From Methylocystaceae bacterium (GTDB lineage: Bacteria; Pseudomonadota; Alphaproteobacteria; Rhizobiales; Beijerinckiaceae), in contig BJGJ01000014.1 in NCBI GenBank assembly GCA_014190435.1, positions 1 to 38,276 of the forward strand: 38,276 nucleotides of DNA, given 5' to 3'. The notes under the pieces are model-generated. The model was not told where the DNA came from and ran no database searches. It saw nothing but the letters and a program-made list of their open reading frames with translations. The position numbers and the translations under genes were made by a program. Shown in pieces: positions 1-7,800 of this stretch (the first letter of the stretch is position 1; each line of letters opens with the position of its first letter).

Positions 1-474
1 AACACCAATTTGCCAACGTATATTGAAAGATCCAGGGCTAGAAAATCCCCAGTTTGGCAAATTAAAGCTGAAGTCGGCAACACCCCTCAAAAGCGTTATA
101 ATTATTGTATATCAATAGATTACCGTGCTATGAAATCAAAATTGCCGGACAGCACTGATAAAATATGTTTTAGTCTAACCCATTTTGACACAAGCTCCAA
201 TAAAGAGAATTTTTAAAATTGATCTGTCACTAAACTGGGTATTATGAAAGATTTTAAAGACTGAGATAGTGAGAGGCAAGATCTTTTAATGGCCTCCCAA
301 GGCCCGAACTGACCTAAAGAGCCAGCGCTCCGTATCATCTTTATCTAAACTGAGTTACATTTTAAAACCAAAGATTAAAAAAACCGATTAAATATATTAA
401 TTCATTGCAATTGATCGATAGTATGCGGTAAATTGGATAAAGCTTTTTGTATTGTTCTCCCTTTGGAGGTTCGC
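1..474. other. AT-rich left-edge stretch with no convincing gene
   Basis: No gene can be supported here. One frame is open from the window edge to a TAA at 214-216 and could be the 3' end of a gene entering from the left, but its translation has no recognisable motif and its only start inside the window is a TTG without a ribosome binding site. A 10-base inverted repeat (positions 7-16 and 54-63) and a TATAAT hexamer at 97-102 lie inside it. The rest, up to the gene at 475, is AT-rich and looks like leader or promoter DNA. Confidence 0.4.
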
Positions 475-861
475 TTGAAAATTAAAATCGCTCTCTGTAA
501 TCGTCGCTTTCTCTTCATCGCTCTTATAAGTTCTTTTGCTTTAAATACCCCCGCTATCGCTCAATGGGGTTGGGGCTATTATGGACCGGGGGGCTATTAC
601 GGTGGATACGGCGGCTATGGAAGCGGCTATGGCGCGGGCGGAGAAGGTTGCGGTGGTATTAATTGCGAGGGCGATGGATGGGATGGCGGTTATGCAAATA
701 TGAAAGACGCAGAAAGAGAGTCTTCTGACCAAGATGTCCAATTTGATAAAGAATTTAGCAAAAACGTTGGAAAAAAATTACGTCTCTGTAAATCCAAAAC
801 GCCTCAATACAATGATTGGGGAGACTTTATTGGATATAAACCAGTAAAAATTCCTTGTTAA
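475..861 (+). CDS. Small secreted Gly/Tyr/Trp-rich protein, unknown function
   Basis: A 128-residue exported protein of unknown function. I chose the TTG at 475 because GGAGG at 465-469 lies five bases before it. The open frame extends 14 codons further upstream to another TTG, but that version buries the signal peptide. From 475 the N-terminus has basic residues, a hydrophobic run and a cleavage site ending PAIA, so the mature protein would begin QWGWGYYG. Next comes a low-complexity segment of Gly, Tyr and Trp (about residues 30-62), then an acidic and polar half ending in Cys. Four cysteines in the mature part (CGGINC, then LCKS and the final Cys) could form disulfides in the periplasm. 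The flexible Gly/Tyr segment resembles surface or matrix proteins only in composition. A hairpin at 890-925 probably ends the transcript. I am sure of secretion and unsure of function. Confidence 0.7.
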   Translation: MKIKIALCNRRFLFIALISSFALNTPAIAQWGWGYYGPGGYYGGYGGYGSGYGAGGEGCGGINCEGDGWDGGYANMKDAERESSDQDVQFDKEFSKNVGKKLRLCKSKTPQYNDWGDFIGYKPVKIPC

Positions 862-889
862 CACCAGAGCAATATATTCAAATTCGATT

Positions 890-925
890 AATCTCCTCTA
901 AATCTAGATTATTGGAGGAGATTTT
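890..925 (+). terminator. Probable intrinsic terminator after the secreted Gly-rich protein gene
   Basis: AATCTCCTC at 890-898 is exactly complementary to GAGGAGATT at 915-923. Three more pairs, one of them G-U, extend the stem inward and leave a loop of about ten bases. The tract that follows is T-rich but interrupted (TTTTGATTT). It lies 29 bases after the stop codon, as expected for a terminator. Confidence 0.6.
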
Positions 926-1050
926 GATTTAAGATTTACACCGCTTCTTAGCTCACAAAATAAGGCCATTTCTTTAATCTCTTGATCAAGATTCAGCCTG
1001 GAAGTTCCTTTAATTATTCTTAATTTATATTTACAAAAATTTACGCTTTG

Positions 1051-1082
1051 TTGAGGACAATGGCTTAATGGATCAATATAAT
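1051..1082 (+). promoter_or_regulatory. Candidate promoter of the small lipoprotein gene
   Basis: A perfect TATAAT lies at 1077-1082, about 20 bases before the ATG at 1103. That would give a leader of roughly 14 bases. A TTGAGG at 1051-1056 is spaced 20 bases away, which is long, and GGACAA at 1055-1060 is spaced 16 bases away, so the -35 box is uncertain. The call rests mainly on the -10 hexamer. Confidence 0.35.
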
Positions 1083-1102
1083 CTCATATCTGGAATAATC
1101 CT

Positions 1103-1489
1103 ATGTCAAAACACATCCATTATGTTCTTGTCGTTGCCGTGAGCCTTGCTGGTTGCGCGAGCATGGGGGCTCAAGACACAGAAGATATGCTTTCCGCGGC
1201 GCAATTTACCATGAAAAAAGCTGATACGCCTGCTAAGCTTTCATTGTTGCGATCGTTAACACAAAACAAAATTATGGCGCATTCTAAAAACGGTAAAAAT
1301 TATTACATCTACGCGGACGCAGCGCAGTGCCAATGTTTATACGCGGGAACAGAAATAAACTACCAACAGTATCAACAAATACGCCTTGCAAAAAATATTG
1401 CTGATGATCAACTAGCTGCCGCTGAGATGAACCAATCTGCAATGATGAACTGGGGTGGATGGGGACCTTGGGGCCCAGGTTTTTACTAA
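1103..1489 (+). CDS. Small lipoprotein with Trp/Gly-rich C-terminus
   Basis: A 128-residue lipoprotein of unknown function. The N-terminus is a short signal peptide ending in the lipobox LAGC with Cys18, so the mature protein should be acylated and tethered to a membrane facing the periplasm. The middle part has a Tyr/Cys motif (YYIYADAAQCQCLYAG, about residues 71-86) followed by a predicted helix rich in Gln and Ala. It ends with an aromatic and glycine tail, MNWGGWGPWGPGFY. I recall similar short lipoproteins with a CxCLYxG motif in alphaproteobacteria, but none has a known role that I can name. The ATG lies shortly after a TATAAT promoter element, with only a weak GGA ribosome binding site. 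The Trp/Gly tail echoes the mature N-terminus of the secreted protein upstream, which may mean a shared location or partnership. Confidence 0.75.
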   Translation: MSKHIHYVLVVAVSLAGCASMGAQDTEDMLSAAQFTMKKADTPAKLSLLRSLTQNKIMAHSKNGKNYYIYADAAQCQCLYAGTEINYQQYQQIRLAKNIADDQLAAAEMNQSAMMNWGGWGPWGPGFY

Positions 1490-1561
1490 GACAACTTTTG
1501 CAGCAATTCTTAGTTACGACCCAGGCCTATCCCAAAGCCTCCCAGTCTGCCTTAAATGTCA

Positions 1562-2800
1562 TTAACTGATTTCAATCCGCAGTTGGGCGACTCTCAGCGG
1601 AACTGGCGGGTGTGAAAAATAAAAAGCAGCAAACAAGGGATCTGGAGTTAAGGAAGCAAGGTTATCACGCGTCAACCGCGTCAACGCTGAAACCATCGCT
1701 TCTTGTCCAACAATCTTGCGAGCAAAATCGTCAGCTTCAAATTCAGCCTTTCTTGAACGCCAAGATAATACTGGCGTTAGAATAAGAGAAATAGGCTCTT
1801 TCGCTAGCAAAAGGGCTATTAGAACGACGCCTGGATCATTTTGAAGATTAAACCAGTTGCTAATTATGCCTGATGAGAAAGCGTAATAAATGGCAAAGAA
1901 CGCAATAAGGGCTAAAACTGCTGATTGGACAATTATTTGAAAAACATGACCATATTTAAAGTGGCCTAATTCATGAGCAAGAATTGACTCTATTTCCTCT
2001 AATGTATGCTTCTCAAGTAAGGTATCAAAGAAAACTATTCTCTTGCCTTTGCCAAAACCCGAGAAATAAGCGTTGCCATGGGCTGAACGTTTAGAGGCGT
2101 CCATAATGAATAAGCCTTTTGACTCGAATCCGCATTTTAATAATAAGCTTTCCATGCGTTCCTTCGTGGCCCCCTCACCCATTGGCGTAAATTTATTGAA
2201 GAGCGGTGCAATAAGCGTTGGGTAAATAACCGTCATGGCCACAGTTAAAGTCATGAAGGTTGCATAAGAAAAAATCCACCAAGTATCAGGTAATGCGCCA
2301 AGTAAAGCAAACATCGCGTAAAGCGCTGGGATCATAATGATGCAAGTGAGCAAAGAAGTTTTTAGCTCATCTAAAATGAAAGTTTTTAGCGTCAACCGAT
2401 TAAAACCAAATTTTTCTTCAATCCAAAAACTATTAAATAATGAGAAAGGCATTTCAAGAAAATGAGAGATGATACCAAAACTCAACACAACCATAACGCT
2501 TCGGGTGATGCTGGACTCACTGTAGTGAGCGACAAACAGATACAAGGGTGATAACCAGGCTGTAAGCCATAAAATACTTATAAGCGTGTCAAAAACTAAT
2601 TCCGCGATACCAAATCTCGTACGCTCGATTGTATAATCAGCCGCGCGTTGATGATCAGATAATGACACTTCACGAACAAAGTCTTGGGGAACAGTATTAC
2701 GATTGCGGGAAACATTTTGGATCTGACGTAACCGCAAATAGACGCCAAAACAACCAGACGTAATAATAGCAAGAATAATTAAACTACCCACGGCCGTCAT
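1562..2800 (-). CDS. M48 family membrane metalloprotease, Ste24/CAAX-protease type
   Basis: An integral membrane zinc protease of 412 residues with the Ste24 layout: an N-terminal block of membrane helices (CAAX-protease N domain, about residues 1-205), then the M48 catalytic domain. The zinc motif HELGH is at residues 276-280, and a downstream EFEADDFA supplies the third ligand. The family motif NAYFSGFG (about 243-250) is intact. Eukaryotic relatives trim prenylated proteins; bacterial members are assumed to handle membrane protein quality control, substrate unknown. The frame is open to position 2992, which would overlap the divergent DUF423 gene. I prefer the ATG ending at 2800 because GGAG lies about nine bases upstream, the length fits the family, and the extension is not needed for the first helix. 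The divergent gap to the DUF423 gene is about 145 bases. Confidence 0.88.
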   Translation of the reverse strand: MTAVGSLIILAIITSGCFGVYLRLRQIQNVSRNRNTVPQDFVREVSLSDHQRAADYTIERTRFGIAELVFDTLISILWLTAWLSPLYLFVAHYSESSITRSVMVVLSFGIISHFLEMPFSLFNSFWIEEKFGFNRLTLKTFILDELKTSLLTCIIMIPALYAMFALLGALPDTWWIFSYATFMTLTVAMTVIYPTLIAPLFNKFTPMGEGATKERMESLLLKCGFESKGLFIMDASKRSAHGNAYFSGFGKGKRIVFFDTLLEKHTLEEIESILAHELGHFKYGHVFQIIVQSAVLALIAFFAIYYAFSSGIISNWFNLQNDPGVVLIALLLAKEPISLILTPVLSWRSRKAEFEADDFARKIVGQEAMVSALTRLTRDNLASLTPDPLFAAFYFSHPPVPLRVAQLRIEIS

Positions 2801-2945
2801 CGGCGCATACTCCAAGAATTGAGAACATATGTATCTAATATAGCTCGATATATTTGTGCAGGCGAAAGTAATGTAAACGAAAATAAATACCCACAAAGCA
2901 CTTAACCCAATCAATCGACTTGCCCCTAACTTGAGATCTACTCCC

Positions 2946-3326
2946 ATGACTATGACCAGGATCATTGTATTTGTTGCGGCTTTACATGGCACATTTGGGG
3001 TCGCCTTGGCGGCGGCAGCCGCCCACGGCGTCGATAAAACCCCCCTGCTCGGAACTGCAAGTCAATTCCTAATGATCCATGCCGCCTGTGGTTTAGCGCT
3101 CGCGGCCTACCTTTGTTCAATCACGCGAAACGCTCGTTTGCTGGTTGGAATTATAATTTTTATGCAAGCGGCCGTAAGCTTATTTTCGGCAGATCTTATC
3201 TCACGCGCCTATCTTGAGGGTCGATTGTTTCCTATGGCCGCTCCGCTGGGCGGAGGCTTAACTCTTCTGGCGTGGTTGGCTTTGGCGGTGTGGTCGCTTC
3301 TGCATATCCGCCAGAAAATTATGTAA
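2946..3326 (+). CDS. DUF423 family small inner-membrane protein
   Basis: A four-helix membrane protein of 126 residues in the DUF423 (YgdD-like) family, whose function is not established. Evidence is the family pattern: an N-terminal helix with a Gly/Ala-rich AAAAAHG segment, a second helix after a short TASQF-like linker with a His in the HAACGLAL stretch, a third helix ending FSADL, and the PMAAPLGGGLTLLAW signature in the last quarter. Hydrophobic runs cover nearly the whole chain. ATG codons at 2946 and 2952 are both possible; a TTG at 2931 extends the frame by five residues. None has a strong ribosome binding site, so the start is uncertain by a few codons. It is divergent from the M48 protease gene and 52 bases before the receiver-domain gene. 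Confidence 0.85.
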   Translation: MTMTRIIVFVAALHGTFGVALAAAAAHGVDKTPLLGTASQFLMIHAACGLALAAYLCSITRNARLLVGIIIFMQAAVSLFSADLISRAYLEGRLFPMAAPLGGGLTLLAWLALAVWSLLHIRQKIM

Positions 3327-3378
3327 TTTACGAGATAGTGATCTAGACAGATCCTTCATTCAGCCTCACGATTATCCC

Positions 3379-3813
3379 ATGACAAGCTCAGAGTCTCCTG
3401 ATCTATCCAATGAGGACGCGCCTAAGGCCGGACCAACGCCGATCGCTGATCCTTTAATTGGCGCACGTGTACTCATTGTTGAGGATGATCCCTTTATTGC
3501 GCTTGCTCTTGAAGAAACGCTTCTGGATTTCGGGATGCTCATTGTAGGGGTAGGCAGATCGATATCTCAGGCCAAGATCCTTGCCCAAAACGCCATTTTT
3601 GACATTGCTGTTCTCGACGTGAATTTAGGTCATGAAACAATTGATAGTGTTGCTGACCTAGTTGCTGATAGAAACTTACCCTTCGTCTTTACAACTGGTC
3701 ATGGACGAGCTGGCTTGCCCGAGGCCCATCGTGATCGAGCGATCGTTGAAAAACCCTTCTATGTTGAAGAAATCCTTCGAACGCTGCGCGAAGAACTAAT
3801 CAAAGTGTCGTGA
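3379..3813 (+). CDS. Single-domain response regulator (CheY-like receiver)
   Basis: A 144-residue protein made of a polar, Pro-rich N-terminal tail (about residues 1-27) and one receiver domain. All receiver landmarks are present: the acidic pair Asp36-Asp37 in VEDDPF, the phospho-acceptor Asp80 in LDVNLG, Thr105/Thr106 in FTTGHG, and Lys125 in EKPF. It has no DNA-binding, enzymatic or histidine-kinase domain, so it should act by protein contact or as a phosphate sink or relay after phosphorylation by a kinase encoded elsewhere. The FTTGHG...EKPF ending resembles receivers paired with HWE-type sensor kinases in rhizobia, but that is a resemblance only. No kinase gene lies in the window. The ATG is 52 bases after the DUF423 stop, so co-transcription is possible. 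Confidence 0.88.
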   Translation: MTSSESPDLSNEDAPKAGPTPIADPLIGARVLIVEDDPFIALALEETLLDFGMLIVGVGRSISQAKILAQNAIFDIAVLDVNLGHETIDSVADLVADRNLPFVFTTGHGRAGLPEAHRDRAIVEKPFYVEEILRTLREELIKVS

Positions 3814-3834
3814 ATTGCACGATTAGTGAAACCG

Positions 3835-4110
3835 CTAAATACATAATTCTAGTCTTTCTTCCTCTAAAAGCTTAGTTAGCGCGTCAGGAACATCTAGATA
3901 TCGAAACCGACTTAACTCATATCCCAGGATTACCCGTCCCCAGGGTGGGGCGTAAGACAAATCTGGATAGACGTCTTTTAAAAAGGCGGCGTGGGTTTCA
4001 CCAACACAAAATTCAATACGATCAAGTGTATAGACCACGCCTAGCGTTAATCCACTAAGTCCATACCAACCTGGGTCCATACCAACCTGGCGAGGCGTCA
4101 ATACAAACAA
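3835..4110 (-). CDS. Small hypothetical protein, 91 residues
   Basis: I do not recognise this protein. It is soluble, without signal peptide or membrane helix. The core reads like a small beta-rich domain: a GLTLGVVYTL strand near the N-terminus, then GRVILGYELSRFRYLD, then an acidic helix. The LGxVYT...RFRxL pattern recalls small uncharacterised proteins found in proteobacteria. I used the TTG at 4110, preceded by AGGGA seven bases upstream; the next candidate is an ATG ending at 4080 (residue 11). The N-terminal coding part contains a 16-base unit repeated in tandem (4061-4076 and 4077-4090). The gene is convergent with the receiver gene, with a 21-base gap, and may share a transcript with the coiled-coil gene to its right. 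Confidence 0.5.
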   Translation of the reverse strand: MFVLTPRQVGMDPGWYGLSGLTLGVVYTLDRIEFCVGETHAAFLKDVYPDLSYAPPWGRVILGYELSRFRYLDVPDALTKLLEEERLELCI

Positions 4111-4150
4111 TATCAGTCCCTGGTGGTGTATCCTTACTGATCAGCTGACT

Positions 4151-4354
4151 TCACCAAAATTTTAGAAAACTAAAGAAACCTTTTTTCAACAATTTCCGAT
4201 CAAGCGCAGCGAGCTCCTCATGAAACTTGCGGGCCTTCTCTCGTAACTCAAGCAACTCATCGTCTGCAATTTCAAAGTTCAAAGCCGCCTGCTTTAACTC
4301 TCGCGTCGAAGCATCAAAACGCGCCTGAGCCTCAGCGATTAATGCATGTAACAT
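4151..4354 (-). CDS. Small coiled-coil protein, 67 residues
   Basis: A short, highly charged protein that is almost entirely helical, with heptad-like spacing of Leu and Ala (ALIAEAQARF through ELAALDRKLL), ending in a Lys and Phe-rich tail, GFFSFLKFW. The sequence suggests a coiled-coil oligomer; the aromatic tail might touch a membrane or a partner protein. The start is well supported because AGGAGG at 4359-4364 lies four bases from the ATG. It sits between tRNA-Cys and the 91-residue gene on the same strand, so both may be read from one promoter near the tRNA. I cannot assign a function. The strong ribosome binding site is the main argument that it is a real gene. Confidence 0.6.
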   Translation of the reverse strand: MLHALIAEAQARFDASTRELKQAALNFEIADDELLELREKARKFHEELAALDRKLLKKGFFSFLKFW

Positions 4355-4463
4355 TCAGCCTCCTGATCAAGCTCCCGAGCTAACGCTTATGCGTCAGCAG
4401 CTATTCAAACCCCAGCAAAATCATCGCCAGCTTTCCTGAAGCGCTGCTGCGGTGGTTTTTTAG

Positions 4464-4537
4464 TGGAGGCCTCGTCCGGATTCGAACCGGAGTACAAGGA
4501 TTTGCAGTCCTCTGCGTAGCCACTCCGCCACGAGGCC
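4464..4537 (-). tRNA. tRNA-Cys (GCA anticodon)
   Basis: Reading the minus strand, the acceptor stem GGCCTCG pairs exactly with CGAGGCC, followed by a discriminator T and an encoded CCA. The anticodon arm is GAGGA, loop CTGCAAA, TCCTT, giving anticodon GCA. The T arm is TCCGG, loop TTCGAAT, CCGGA. The D arm carries GGAGTGGCTA. The total of 74 nucleotides including CCA is normal for bacterial tRNA-Cys. Confidence 0.97.
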
Positions 4538-4549
4538 ATCCGATGACCA

Positions 4550-4564
4550 AAGCGCAATGCGCTT
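4550..4564. repeat. 15-base palindrome next to tRNA-Cys
   Basis: AAGCGCA, a single A, then TGCGCTT form a perfect 7-base inverted repeat 12 bases upstream of the tRNA 5' end as transcribed. It could be an operator or a processing hairpin in the tRNA leader. A second perfect repeat (AGAAGCT at 4624-4630 and AGCTTCT at 4633-4639) lies further upstream. Confidence 0.5.
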
Positions 4565-4826
4565 GACCAGAACCCGCTCTTACAGGAGGGGCCGATGCGG
4601 GGCAAGAGCTGGCGTTACTGGCCAGAAGCTCCAGCTTCTTTACTCTTTTATGCAATGAAATCACTAAGTTTGTTATCTTTCGACGCCTGCTAGGGCGTAA
4701 GCGCTTAGCGGGGGTCTTTAAAGCAAGATTTGACAGAGGCCGTCGCTTACGACCATTTACCGCCCGCCAGACAAGGCTGTTTATTGCGCCCGCAGAGATC
4801 TGTGGTGTGTTTAGGATACATTATTA

Positions 4827-7712
4827 ATGAATGTTGTCATTGTTGAGTCTGCAGCCAAAGCGCAAACAATTAACAAATATCTTGGCCGGGATTTTCAAGT
4901 CATTGCTTGCTATGGGCATGTCCGGGACCTCCCCCCAAAAGATGGCTCTGTCGATCCTGAAAATGATTTCTCAATGTTATGGGAAATGGATGCTAAGGGA
5001 GCCAAGCGCGTCTCAGCCATTGCCGACGCTGTAAAAGGCGCAGAAAAAGTCATCCTAGCCACCGATCCTGATCGAGAGGGAGAGGCAATCTCCTGGCATC
5101 TGCTCGATATCTTAAACAAAAAGCGCATTCTAAAAGATAAGAAAATTGAACGTGTTGTTTTCAATGCAGTGACGAAAGACGCCATAAAAGAAGCGATGGC
5201 GCATCCAAGAGAAATCGATCAAGCGCTGGTCGATGCTTACTTGGCCAGACGGGCCCTAGATTATCTTGTAGGCTTTACCCTCTCTCCAGTGCTATGGCGC
5301 AAACTTCCAGGGTCACGATCAGCTGGACGTGTTCAATCAGTCGCACTCCGGCTGGTATGCGATCGCGAATTAGAGATCGAGAAATTCATTCCCCGCGAAT
5401 ATTGGTCGCTTGTCGCGCATCTTAAAACCTCCGCCAATGAACTCTTTACTGCCCGCTTAGTCGGGGCTGATGGGAATAAAATTACACGGCTTGATATTAA
5501 TGAGGGCAGCGTCGCAGAGGATTTTAAAAATACGCTTGATCGCGCCACCTTTAAGGTAAGGTCAATTGAAGCAAAGCCGATCAAACGTAATCCATACGCC
5601 CCATTTACAACCTCGACCCTTCAACAAGAGGCTTCCCGCAAGCTCGGTTTGGCACCGGCTGTCACGATGAGAATCGCGCAACGTCTCTACGAGGGCGTGG
5701 ATATAGGAGGCGAAACTGCCGGTCTGATCACATATATGCGAACAGATGGCGTAGATATGGCACCTGAGGCTGTCGCAAGCGTCCGTGGTGTCATCAAAAA
5801 AGAATATGGCGAGCGTTTTGTGCCAAAAGCGCCAAGGAAATACATGGCGAAAGCCAAAAATGCACAAGAAGCGCATGAAGCTATTCGTCCTACTGAGGCG
5901 GCCCGGTTGCCAAAGAATATGGCAAAATATCTCGAGCCAGAGCAGGCCAAGTTATATGAACTGATTTGGACTCGAACAATTGCGAGCCAAATGGAGTCCG
6001 CAGAAATAGAACGCACGATAGTAGAAATTGACGCAATCGCTGGCGCACGCAAGATTGATCTTCGTGCAACCGGCCAAGTCGTTCGTTTCGCAGGATTCCT
6101 TGAACTGTATCAAGAAGGCCGCGATGACGACGCTGACGAAGATAGCGGCCGTTTGCCATCAATGACCGAAAATGAACAGCTTACTCGCGAAAAAATTGAG
6201 GCCTCTCAACATTTCACAGAGCCACCGCCACGCTTTACTGAAGCGACTCTGGTCAAACGAATGGAAGAACTTGGCATTGGCCGCCCGTCAACCTATGCCT
6301 CGACGCTTGGGGTGCTTCGTGATCGAGAATACGTAAGGTTAGACAAAAAGAGGCTAATGCCAGAGGATAAGGGCCGCCTCGTCGTGGCCTTTCTTAAAAG
6401 TTTCTTTACGCGCTATGTAGAATTTGATTTCACGGCTAGTTTGGAGGAGAAACTCGATCTCGTCTCAAATAATGAGCTGAACTGGAAAGAAGTTCTTCGA
6501 GAATTCTGGAAAGATTTTTCTCTCGCTGTTAACGAAACAAAAGAACTTAGAACCACGCAAGTTCTCGACAGCTTGAATGAACTCCTCGGCCCTCATATTT
6601 TTCCAGCGAAGGAAGATGGTGGCGATCCGCGCGGCTGTCCCTCATGCAGCAATGGTCTATTGTCTCTGAAAGTAGGAAAATTTGGCGCATTCATTGGCTG
6701 TTCTAATTATCCTGAATGTCGCTTTACGCGCACATTAACTCCGCCCAATGGCGAAGCGCAGCAAGGGACGCAGCCAGGCGTGAAAGTTTTGGGGCAAGAT
6801 CCAGCAACTGGCGCTGAAATTACTCTGCGCGATGGCCGCTTTGGTGCCTATGTTCAAGAAGGCGAACAGGAGGAAGGGTCCGCTGAAAAACCAAAACGCG
6901 CCTCTTTACCTAAAAATATTCGAGCGGACGAACTGACCTTACAGCAAGCCGTCGCCCTACTCTCCCTCCCCCGAGAAGTCGCCAAACATCCAACATCAGG
7001 TGAGGCGATTATTGCCAATATTGGGCGCTATGGGCCCTATGTGCAGCACGGCAAAACTTACGCAAATATAGGTCGAGAGGACGATGTCTTAACCATCGGG
7101 GCTAATAGAGCCATTGATTTAATCGTACAAAAAGAGGCTGGCGGCGGCGGGTCTAGGTTTTCAGGTGCCACGGAACCAGGAAGATCCCTGGGCGACCACC
7201 CGGATGGCGGCAGCGTCTCGGTTAAGGCCGGAAGATTTGGCCCTTATGTCAATTGGGGCAAGGTCAATGCAACGATCCCACGCGCACTCGATCCTAACGG
7301 CTTAACCTTAGAACAAGCGTTAGAACTCATCGCCTCAAAGGCTTCAGGAGGGAATACAAGCGGTCGTTTACTTGGCGAGCATCCAAATGGCGGTGCCATC
7401 ACTGTCCGCGCAGGACGTTTTGGACCCTACGTCAATCTGGGAAAAATTAATGCAACCCTACCCAACAATCTTACTGCAGATTTGATAAACCTTGAAGAAG
7501 CAATTAGCTTGATTGATGCAAAGGGACCCGTAAAGAAAACAAAATCGACGGCTAAAAAATCCTCTCAACGGAAGAAAAAAACTGATAGTGTCGGGAGCGA
7601 ATTAACAGCAGATAAGAAAAAGTCAGCAGCAAAAAAAGCCCCGGCCAAAAAAACGCCTGCTAAAAAAACTGCGAAGAAAAATATGCCAGCTAAAAAAGCT
7701 TCAGGAAAGTAA
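4827..7712 (+). CDS. topA: DNA topoisomerase I (type IA)
   Basis: Relaxes negative supercoils by cutting one strand through a 5'-phosphotyrosyl link. The 961-residue protein has an N-terminal TOPRIM domain with Glu7 and the acidic cluster DPDREGE (Asp80, Asp82, Glu84), the conserved PGSRSAGRVQSVALRL segment near 161-176, and the catalytic tyrosine in ITYMRTDG (Tyr303). After the core comes one four-Cys zinc ribbon (CPSC...CSNYPEC), then four Cys-less repeats built on GRFG(A/P)YV, and a long Lys/Ala/Pro tail (about residues 890-961) of the KKTPAKK kind. That tail is usual for this family in alphaproteobacteria and probably binds DNA nonspecifically. AGGA at 4813-4816 lies ten bases before the ATG. 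rnr follows 88 bases later on the same strand. Confidence 0.98.
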   Translation: MNVVIVESAAKAQTINKYLGRDFQVIACYGHVRDLPPKDGSVDPENDFSMLWEMDAKGAKRVSAIADAVKGAEKVILATDPDREGEAISWHLLDILNKKRILKDKKIERVVFNAVTKDAIKEAMAHPREIDQALVDAYLARRALDYLVGFTLSPVLWRKLPGSRSAGRVQSVALRLVCDRELEIEKFIPREYWSLVAHLKTSANELFTARLVGADGNKITRLDINEGSVAEDFKNTLDRATFKVRSIEAKPIKRNPYAPFTTSTLQQEASRKLGLAPAVTMRIAQRLYEGVDIGGETAGLITYMRTDGVDMAPEAVASVRGVIKKEYGERFVPKAPRKYMAKAKNAQEAHEAIRPTEAARLPKNMAKYLEPEQAKLYELIWTRTIASQMESAEIERTIVEIDAIAGARKIDLRATGQVVRFAGFLELYQEGRDDDADEDSGRLPSMTENEQLTREKIEASQHFTEPPPRFTEATLVKRMEELGIGRPSTYASTLGVLRDREYVRLDKKRLMPEDKGRLVVAFLKSFFTRYVEFDFTASLEEKLDLVSNNELNWKEVLREFWKDFSLAVNETKELRTTQVLDSLNELLGPHIFPAKEDGGDPRGCPSCSNGLLSLKVGKFGAFIGCSNYPECRFTRTLTPPNGEAQQGTQPGVKVLGQDPATGAEITLRDGRFGAYVQEGEQEEGSAEKPKRASLPKNIRADELTLQQAVALLSLPREVAKHPTSGEAIIANIGRYGPYVQHGKTYANIGREDDVLTIGANRAIDLIVQKEAGGGGSRFSGATEPGRSLGDHPDGGSVSVKAGRFGPYVNWGKVNATIPRALDPNGLTLEQALELIASKASGGNTSGRLLGEHPNGGAITVRAGRFGPYVNLGKINATLPNNLTADLINLEEAISLIDAKGPVKKTKSTAKKSSQRKKKTDSVGSELTADKKKSAAKKAPAKKTPAKKTAKKNMPAKKASGK

Positions 7713-7800
7713 ATCAACTCGGTGAGTTTAGTCAGGGAACGAGTAGCTTAGTTGAGTGCATGCTGATCACAGTTCCACAAAACTATATCAGAGTTAACAT

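Noticed and set aside
10-216. 68-codon frame at the left edge starting with TTG
   Set aside because: It is open to the window edge, has no ribosome binding site or motif, and cannot be judged without upstream sequence.
2801-2992. 64-residue N-terminal extension of the M48 protease
   Set aside because: It overlaps the start of the divergent DUF423 gene, while an ATG at 2800 has a good ribosome binding site and gives the family length.
4401-4664. Two overlapping minus-strand open frames across the tRNA-Cys locus
   Set aside because: They read through the tRNA gene itself and have no ribosome binding site or domain; the tRNA explains the sequence.
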